Translations under genes and position numbers: made by a program
Origin: an uncultured Clostridia bacterium
GTDB taxonomy: Bacteria > Bacillota > Clostridia > TANB77 > CAG-508
Direction of reading: 5' to 3'
Length of the DNA: 7,250 nt
Assembly: GCA_947632745.1 (NCBI GenBank)
Contig: CANRQH010000065.1
Span: 1 to 7,250, forward strand
The notes under the pieces: model-generated
Told to the model about the DNA's origin: nothing
Seen by the model: only the letters and a program-made list of their open reading frames with translations
Database searches by the model: none
In this document: in pieces, positions 1 to 5,193 of the stretch
Layout of the letters: each line of letters opens with the position of its first letter
Position numbering within the stretch: the stretch's first letter is position 1

Positions 1-917
1 CCTGTATTTTTTTCATATTCATCCCATTTATTTACTACAATTATTACTCCTTTTCCTGCTTCATGTGCTTCTCCTGCGATTTTTGCATCTTGGTCTGTAA
101 CTCCCTCCAATGCGTCTATTAACATTAAACATACATCTGCTCTCTCTATTGCTAAAATTGACCTCATTACACTGTATTTTTCAATTTTTTCTGTTACTTT
201 GCTTTTTCTTCTAATTCCTGCTGTATCTATAAAAACATATTTTCCATTGTCATTTTCAAAATATGAATCTATTGCATCTCGTGTTGTTCCTGCTGTGTCA
301 CTTACTATGTTTCTGTTTTCTCCAAGTATTTTATTTATAAGAGATGATTTTCCTACATTTGGTTTTCCGATTACTGCAACTTTAATTCGTTCTTCATCTT
401 CGTTTTCTTCTTCATCTTGCGGAAATTTTTCGTATACTTTATCTAAAACATCTCCTATACCTTGGGCATTGCTTGCAGAAATTGGCATAGGATCCCCTAT
501 ACCTAGTTTGTAGAATTCGTAAATATCTGCTTCAAATTTTTTAAAGTCATCTACTTTGTTACAAACAAGTATTATGGGTTTTTTTGATTTTTTAAGCATT
601 ACAGCAATTTCTTCATCTGCTGAAGTTACTCCTTGACGCACATCTGTTAAAAATATTATTACATCTGCTATGTCTATTGCAATATTTGCTTGTAATCTCA
701 TTTGAGATAAAATTACATCATTTGTATCAGGCTCAATTCCACCTGTATCTATTAATGTAAATTTTTTTCCTCTCCAATTACTTTCTCCATACACTCTGTC
801 CCTTGTAACTCCTGGTGTGTCTTCTACTATTGATATTCTACTTCCTACTATGTAATTAAAAAATGTTGATTTTCCAACATTTGGTTTTCCTATAATTGCT
901 ACTATTGGCTTTGACAT
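1..917 (-). CDS. der: Ribosome assembly GTPase Der (EngA), N-terminal 305 codons, 3' end outside window
   Basis: Der is an essential tandem-GTPase factor that binds the large ribosomal subunit during its assembly. Translation shows two G domains. The first has GKPNVGKST at residues 10-18, DTPGVTRDR at 33-41, DTGG at 57-60, NKVD at 120-123 and SAS at 147-149. An acidic linker (about 167-176) follows. The second has GKPNVGKSS at 184-192, DTAGTTRD at 207-214, DTAG at 231-234 and NKWD at 296-299. The frame is still open at the window edge. The family is usually about 440 residues, so the rest of the second G domain and the C-terminal KH-like domain are cut off. The start is set by a GGAGGA ribosome site at 924-929, six bases before the ATG at 917. 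It is transcribed divergently from prs. All GTPase motifs seen are intact, so identification is near certain. Confidence 0.97.
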   Translation of the reverse strand, partial: MSKPIVAIIGKPNVGKSTFFNYIVGSRISIVEDTPGVTRDRVYGESNWRGKKFTLIDTGGIEPDTNDVILSQMRLQANIAIDIADVIIFLTDVRQGVTSADEEIAVMLKKSKKPIILVCNKVDDFKKFEADIYEFYKLGIGDPMPISASNAQGIGDVLDKVYEKFPQDEEENEDEERIKVAVIGKPNVGKSSLINKILGENRNIVSDTAGTTRDAIDSYFENDNGKYVFIDTAGIRRKSKVTEKIEKYSVMRSILAIERADVCLMLIDALEGVTDQDAKIAGEAHEAGKGVIIVVNKWDEYEKNT

Positions 918-953
918 TTATTTTCCTCCATGTTTTGCTCATCTATGCGTACC

Positions 954-982
954 ATTATACTTTGTTTGTGTTCAAAAATCAA
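954..982 (-). promoter_or_regulatory. Sigma-A-type promoter for der
   Basis: On the minus strand a TTGATT -35 box (977-982) and a perfect TATAAT -10 box (954-959) are separated by 17 bases. Transcription would start near 947, giving a leader of about 30 bases that carries the GGAGGA ribosome site. Spacing and orientation fit der exactly. Confidence 0.75.
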
Positions 983-1020
983 GCGAACAAACAAACATTT
1001 TTCAAAAAATTTGTTTTTAT

Positions 1021-1103
1021 TTATTCAAGCATAAAATCGAACTTTTTTCTATTTAAAAAAATTTATCCAAGCATAAAGTTAAACTTTCTTTTAATTTAAA
1101 TAT
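1021..1103. repeat. Two degenerate direct repeats of about 42 bases in the der-prs control region
   Basis: The segment beginning TTATTCAAGCATAAAATCGA at 1021 recurs at 1063 as TTATCCAAGCATAAAGTTAA. Over the first 28 bases 23 match, and both copies then run into an ATTTAAA tract. The repeat period is 42 bases. A weaker related string, TCAAGCGAAC, occurs at 979-988. The copies sit just upstream of the prs -35 box, so they could be operator sites or simply decayed duplications in AT-rich DNA. Confidence 0.6.
1033..1045 (+). promoter_or_regulatory. Possible PurR half-site (PurBox-like) upstream of prs
   Basis: AAAATCGAACTTT matches 12 of 13 positions of the Bacillus PurBox consensus AWWWCCGAACWWT. 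A second CGAAC core lies at 984-988. PurR is a purine repressor whose DNA binding is relieved by PRPP, the product of Prs, so control of prs would make sense. Against it, PurR normally binds paired inverted boxes and no GTTCG partner is visible nearby. A chance match in AT-rich DNA is quite possible. Confidence 0.25.
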
Positions 1104-1109
1104 TTTTTC

Positions 1110-1138
1110 TTGACTTTTAAAATTTCAACCAATATAAT
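1110..1138 (+). promoter_or_regulatory. Sigma-A-type promoter for prs
   Basis: TTGACT (1110-1115) and a perfect TATAAT (1133-1138) are separated by exactly 17 bases, close to the vegetative consensus. The start would fall near 1145, leaving a leader of only about 23 bases that contains the AAAGGAGGAG ribosome site at 1154-1163. So short a leader excludes a riboswitch in this transcript. Confidence 0.85.
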
Positions 1139-1167
1139 GTAGATAATTTAAATAAAGGAGGAGAAAA

Positions 1168-2259
1168 ATGTCGAAAAATGATTTAGCACTACTGGTGCTT
1201 GATAATTGTAAAGAATTTGGACATAAGGTAGAAGAAAATCTACTAAAAATACGTAATGAAAAAGACAAAAAATACATAGCTAAAATTACCGCTTCTCGCT
1301 TTTCAAATGGCGAAGGAAAAGTTTTAATTGATGACTCAGTTAGAAACAAAGAAATTTATATTTTTTGTGATGTTGGCAACTATAGCATAACATACAAAAG
1401 TCGTGGCAAAGAACACGAAATGATGCCAGATGAACATTTTCAAGATATAAAAAGAGTAATTTCTGCAACTTGTGGACATGCTTCTAAAATAACTGTTGTT
1501 ATGCCTCTTTTATATCAATCTAGACAGCACAGAAGAAAAGGTAGAGAATCTTTAGACTGTGCGATTTCACTTCAAGAATTAGAAAGACTTGGAGTAAATA
1601 GTATTATTACATTTGATGCACATGACCCTAATGTAATAAATGCTACACCAAGTTTATCTTTTGATAATTTTTATCCTTCAAACACAATAATCCAAGAAAT
1701 TGCAAAAAATGAACCCGAAATTTTTGAAAATGCACTTGTTGTTAGCCCTGACTTTGGTGCAATGGAAAGAGCACGCTATTATGCTGAAATTATAGGCTGT
1801 GATGTTGGCGTATTTTATAAAAGACGTGATTTAAGCAGACTAGTAAATGGAAAAAACCCTGTTGTCGCACATACCTATATGGGAAGTGATGTAAAAGGAA
1901 AAAATGTCTTTATTGTAGATGATATGATTGCATCAGGTGGCTCTGTAATTGAGGTTGCTGAAAAGTTACGTGAAATGGGAGCAAAAACAATTTGTATTAC
2001 ATGTGCATTTGCTTTATTTACAGAAGGTTTTGATATATTCTTAAAAGCAAAAAAAGAAAGATTATTTGATAGTATTTATACAACTAACCTTTCTTATATT
2101 CCAAAAGATATAACAAAATATGACTGGTTCCATGATGTAGATATGTCATACTTACTTGCTCAAATAATAGATAGTATGGATAAAAAAGAGCCTTTAACTA
2201 AATATTTTAATAGAACCAAGGAAACTTTTTCTACTGTAAGAAAATCAATGAGTAATTAG
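1168..2259 (+). CDS. prs: Ribose-phosphate pyrophosphokinase (PRPP synthetase), long divergent form
   Basis: Prs makes PRPP from ribose 5-phosphate and ATP, feeding purine, pyrimidine, NAD, His and Trp synthesis in the cytoplasm. Family landmarks in order: SRFSNGEGKV (43-52, usually SRFSDGE), the ATP-loop equivalent RQHRRKGRES (119-128, usually RQDRK..REP), FDAHD (149-153, in place of the usual DLHA metal site), SPDFGAMERAR (193-203, usually SPDxGGVxRAR), the catalytic KRR (218-220), and the PRPP loop FIVDDMIASGGS (248-259). At 363 residues it exceeds the usual 310-320. The extra length is an N-terminal helix, an insertion around 70-92, and a C-terminal tail after about 340. The ATG has a strong AGGAGG site six bases upstream. 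It is monocistronic and converges on the deaminase-SLOG gene. Key residues are present, so it is probably an active synthetase, although its allosteric behaviour may differ from the classical enzyme. Confidence 0.92.
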   Translation: MSKNDLALLVLDNCKEFGHKVEENLLKIRNEKDKKYIAKITASRFSNGEGKVLIDDSVRNKEIYIFCDVGNYSITYKSRGKEHEMMPDEHFQDIKRVISATCGHASKITVVMPLLYQSRQHRRKGRESLDCAISLQELERLGVNSIITFDAHDPNVINATPSLSFDNFYPSNTIIQEIAKNEPEIFENALVVSPDFGAMERARYYAEIIGCDVGVFYKRRDLSRLVNGKNPVVAHTYMGSDVKGKNVFIVDDMIASGGSVIEVAEKLREMGAKTICITCAFALFTEGFDIFLKAKKERLFDSIYTTNLSYIPKDITKYDWFHDVDMSYLLAQIIDSMDKKEPLTKYFNRTKETFSTVRKSMSN

Positions 2260-2263
2260 TATT

Positions 2264-2317
2264 TTATAGCTAGGCTCTGATTTTTTTCATTTATATAATT
2301 ATAGCTAGGCTCTAATT
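2264..2317. repeat. Pair of 19-base direct repeats between convergent genes
   Basis: TTATAGCTAGGCTCTGATT (2264-2282) recurs with one change as TTATAGCTAGGCTCTAATT (2299-2317), at a period of 35 bases. The second copy covers the stop codon of the minus-strand deaminase-SLOG gene. The first is followed by a run of seven T. The copies are direct, so they cannot pair with each other. Neither forms more than a three-base-pair stem by itself, so this is not a recognisable terminator although one would be expected here. Confidence 0.8.
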
Positions 2318-4807
2318 GGTTTGAATTTCAGGATTGTCTTTTAAAATCTCATTAGCTAAATTAACATTATTATTAAAAGCTTTTACATATCCTCCTAGAG
2401 ACCTAGCTTTTTCTTGAAGTAGCTCTACATCGGAATTTACATATATATTTGCTTTTCCTTTTCCATTTTTAGCTTCTTGTATTAAATTAGAAACTGGAGA
2501 GTTTCCATCAAAAGCTACTACTATTGAGTTTCTTCTTTCAAAAATTTCATAATTAAAACTTTTATATATTCCAAATTCAGAAGGATCTGGAGATACATAA
2601 ATTCCACCTATTGCTTCGTTATTATCTATATTTGCTCTAACGTCTTCAGATATATATTTTGGCACAACTGCTGTAACATGAAAGTTCTTTTTTAATTCTT
2701 TTGATATATCTAAAACTGCTCTTTCATACCCTTGAACTTTGTGTCCTATTAATATATATGCTTTTTTATCATCAATTTTTTCAAGAAATTCTTTTAATGC
2801 TTGTCTGGTTTCTTCTCTTGGCATTGTTACTCTTCCTTTTGAATTAAAGCTTCCACCTGCAATTACTATTGGAGTTTTATCTGTTGGAAGATTAACAATT
2901 TTCCCTTTAAATACTGCATTAGAATTTAATATATTATTATTTTCTTCATTTTCTTCTAAATCGATATTAGCTAGGTTCTTTTTCTCTTCTTCCTTCAAGG
3001 CTTTATAAATTTCTCTTCCTGCTAAAAATTCTTCAAATTTTTTTGATTTTTGTTCAAAATAATTTTTTCTTTGTTGTAAAATTTCATCTTCAACTTCTCT
3101 CATTTTAGCAAAATCAAAATCGTTTATTCCTAAAAGATTGCTTAAAGCTATTTGTTCATCTATTGTGTCTATTCCATAAAATCCACATCCATCAGTTCCT
3201 TGAACACATTTTATTTCTGCATTTAAGTAATTTTTTATTGGGTGATTATAAAGATTTGTTAAATTATTTAGTCTTACATTTGAAGATAATTGAAACTCTA
3301 ATACAACATTTAAATCCTTCATTTTATTTAATATTCTTTTTCCACTTTTTGAACTTAAATCTGGCACATATAACCCATGCCCTATTCTAAGTAGTGGTGC
3401 TTTTCTTCCATTTGGAGTACATATTTTTATACAGTCTAAAGCTTTTTCAACATTGTCTTTAAAGCCATCTGTCTCTCCTGCATGAATTCTTATTGTAAAG
3501 CCTTCATCTTCATATACTGCATATTTTACTATTTCTTCTATAATATCTTCAAAATCTGTAACATTATTTATTTCTTCTCCTATTAAATCTACACCAACGA
3601 TATATGGACTTTTAGCTAATGCTTTTATTACAGCAGGACTTTCTCTTAATTGCTCTTCTGTAAATAATGTTCTACTTACTGCAGCTAAATATCTAATTTT
3701 AACCCCTGTTTCTTCTTCTATTTTAGGCATTATTTCATGCATTTGTGCAATATGTTCAATTCCCATTGCTTGCTTTTTAGTTAAAGAAGAATTTGCAATT
3801 TCTACATACTCAATTCCTTGTTTTTGATATTCTCTTGCTATCCACAAAAGCTTATCTTGATAAAATGTGTTATTTTTGTATATACTTCCTTCTTTTGCAT
3901 CTTCTAACATTTTTGTTAAAGCATTTTTTACATCTAAATCTTGTATTTTATTTACCATTTCTTGGGTTATATTAAGTTGCTCTTTTTCTTCTACAGTAGT
4001 TCCCCTAATTATTGCATATCTATATAAAAGAACTTTTTCTAGATTTGTAAAAACAGCTTGACCATCTTTCATTAAAACTAAGCTATTTCTTATTTTTACT
4101 ATATTTTCTTCTGCATTTTCTATATTGTTTAGTATTAAATCTGCCATATTTATGAAAGTTTCATCATCTATTTTTCTATCTAATTTTTTATCTTTAAGTT
4201 CAGAATTTTTGTATTTCTTCTCAATTTGATGTCTTTTAATGTAAATCTCTTTTTCTTGCTTTTGATTTAGTTTTATTCCCAATTTTTTTATATAATATAA
4301 AGAATATCCTATTTGATGCTTTATTCCTAATGCTATTAATAAATCTGGCTGAAGTATTTGGTTTAAATGTGTGTGCAAATCTGTTCTAAATTTTGATTTT
4401 TTTAATATATAAGATTTTACAATTGTTTTTTCTATTGGCAAACTATAATCTTTAGTTTGAGCCATTAATAACTTTATTATTGCTGGAATCTTTGCTTTTC
4501 TTTCTATTCTTCCATCTGGGTATATGTTTGCAATTTTTATTCCACCAAGCCTGAAAATATATACTTCTTCTCCATCATCATTTATACATGCTTGCAATAC
4601 ATCTGATATTATTTTCATGTCTTTTTCGTCTTTTTTTATTTCTACATTTGCAACTTTTGCTAAATTTGTTATTAAATTTCCCGTATGATGATTTGGTGTT
4701 TCTAATACATATATTAGCTCATCTGGTACAGTTGATTTGTATAAATTTACAACAATGTCTTTTTCTTTGTCTAAATAAAATTTAGTAAAAAAGTTTTCTA
4801 AAACCAT
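2312..4807 (-). CDS. Adenosine-deaminase-fold protein with C-terminal SLOG-like (DprA/LOG-type Rossmann) domain
   Basis: This 831-residue soluble protein has no signal peptide or membrane segment. Residues 1-135 are not recognised. The deaminase core starts at TDLHTHL (142-148, metal-binding H145 and H147). It continues with GIEYVEIANS (331-340), IHAGE (441-445, metal His and catalytic Glu), RIGHG (474-478), LEFQLSSN (503-510), HP (522-523) and GTDG (537-540). This order matches the adenosine/AMP deaminase superfamily, but HxH and the next strand are about 190 residues apart instead of about 85, and the usual TDDP reads TDG. A charged, helical linker (about 565-625) leads to residues 645-805: VIAGGS (648-653), ILIGHKVQGYERAV (685-698), VVPKYI (714-719) and VVAFDG (763-768) followed by an Ala-containing helix. 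That is the DprA/LOG (SLOG) pattern, a fold that binds or processes nucleotide ligands. The start has an AAAGGAAAG site at 4817-4825. The gene is single, with its own promoter. Hydrolytic purine deamination is likely; substrate and biological role are unknown. Deaminase fold is confident, SLOG assignment probable. Confidence 0.82.
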   Translation of the reverse strand: MVLENFFTKFYLDKEKDIVVNLYKSTVPDELIYVLETPNHHTGNLITNLAKVANVEIKKDEKDMKIISDVLQACINDDGEEVYIFRLGGIKIANIYPDGRIERKAKIPAIIKLLMAQTKDYSLPIEKTIVKSYILKKSKFRTDLHTHLNQILQPDLLIALGIKHQIGYSLYYIKKLGIKLNQKQEKEIYIKRHQIEKKYKNSELKDKKLDRKIDDETFINMADLILNNIENAEENIVKIRNSLVLMKDGQAVFTNLEKVLLYRYAIIRGTTVEEKEQLNITQEMVNKIQDLDVKNALTKMLEDAKEGSIYKNNTFYQDKLLWIAREYQKQGIEYVEIANSSLTKKQAMGIEHIAQMHEIMPKIEEETGVKIRYLAAVSRTLFTEEQLRESPAVIKALAKSPYIVGVDLIGEEINNVTDFEDIIEEIVKYAVYEDEGFTIRIHAGETDGFKDNVEKALDCIKICTPNGRKAPLLRIGHGLYVPDLSSKSGKRILNKMKDLNVVLEFQLSSNVRLNNLTNLYNHPIKNYLNAEIKCVQGTDGCGFYGIDTIDEQIALSNLLGINDFDFAKMREVEDEILQQRKNYFEQKSKKFEEFLAGREIYKALKEEEKKNLANIDLEENEENNNILNSNAVFKGKIVNLPTDKTPIVIAGGSFNSKGRVTMPREETRQALKEFLEKIDDKKAYILIGHKVQGYERAVLDISKELKKNFHVTAVVPKYISEDVRANIDNNEAIGGIYVSPDPSEFGIYKSFNYEIFERRNSIVVAFDGNSPVSNLIQEAKNGKGKANIYVNSDVELLQEKARSLGGYVKAFNNNVNLANEILKDNPEIQTN

Positions 4808-4897
4808 TTTTTATTTCTTTCCTTTCTCTAAAATATAAATTAGTTTGTTTTATTTTTCTACTTTCCTCTATTTTTATTTATTGTTTTTTAATTTATT

Positions 4898-4926
4898 ATT
4901 ATACTACATATTTTTTGATTTTTCAA
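4898..4926 (-). promoter_or_regulatory. Sigma-A-type promoter for the deaminase-SLOG gene
   Basis: On the minus strand TTGAAA (4921-4926) and a perfect TATAAT (4898-4903) are 17 bases apart. Transcription would begin near 4891, about 83 bases before the ATG. With the terminator at 5047-5090 upstream, this shows that the gene is transcribed on its own and not as part of the pilin-like gene's operon. No obvious operator palindrome overlaps it, so expression may be constitutive. Confidence 0.8.
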
Positions 4927-5046
4927 GACATTTTATGTAAATTATAAACTTCGACGTAAAATTTCGTTACAGAATAATTTTTTTACATCTAATTTATTAT
5001 AACAATTCATTTTCATGTATTCCATAAATGAGCAATCAAAATAAAA

Positions 5047-5090
5047 TAACTGTGCAATTCAAAAATTTTATTTTTGAATTTACACAGTTA
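5047..5090 (-). terminator. Rho-independent-type terminator of the pilin-like gene, possibly bidirectional
   Basis: The arms 5047-5065 and 5071-5090 form a stem of 8 plus 10 base pairs, interrupted by one C opposite TA, around a five-base loop. On the minus strand the stem is followed by ATTTTATTTTG, a T-rich release tract. It lies about 104 bases after the pilin-like stop codon. The stem is AT-rich, so its efficiency is uncertain, but its length makes chance unlikely. Confidence 0.75.
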
Positions 5091-5193
5091 AATTTTTGCA
5101 CTTATAACGGTACTTTACTATTGTATGTGTATTAAAAATATATATGTTAATACTCCTATAGATATCCCACTAGTTAATTATGTTAAGTTACTA

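Larger units (their letters stand above)
4808..5193. other. 386-base gap between two minus-strand genes
   Basis: This AT-rich stretch holds the promoter of the deaminase-SLOG gene (4898-4926), its roughly 83-base leader, and the terminator of the pilin-like gene (5047-5090). A weak seven-base-pair stem (5129-5135 with 5147-5153) lies between that gene's stop and its terminator. I see no open frame with a ribosome site, no tRNA or riboswitch, and no GC-rich copy of the pilin-like gene's 3' end that could serve as a template repeat. Nothing was found at 4927-5046. Confidence 0.6.

Noticed and set aside
896..1099. Short plus-strand open frame between der and prs
   Set aside because: It overlaps the der start, has no ribosome site, and translates to low-complexity Phe/Lys sequence typical of AT-rich control DNA.
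2260..2311. Bidirectional intrinsic terminator between the convergent genes
   Set aside because: The two repeat copies are direct, not inverted, and no stem longer than three base pairs precedes the T run.
2312..4807. RADAR-type defence locus (RdrA ATPase plus RdrB deaminase) or a CRISPR-linked CARF deaminase
   Set aside because: No ATPase gene is adjacent, no CRISPR array is in the window, and the fused domain reads as SLOG-like and not CARF. Only the general parallel is kept in the findings.
4808..4891. Riboswitch or attenuator in the leader of the deaminase-SLOG gene
   Set aside because: The leader is almost pure A/T with no stable stem and no recognisable aptamer core.
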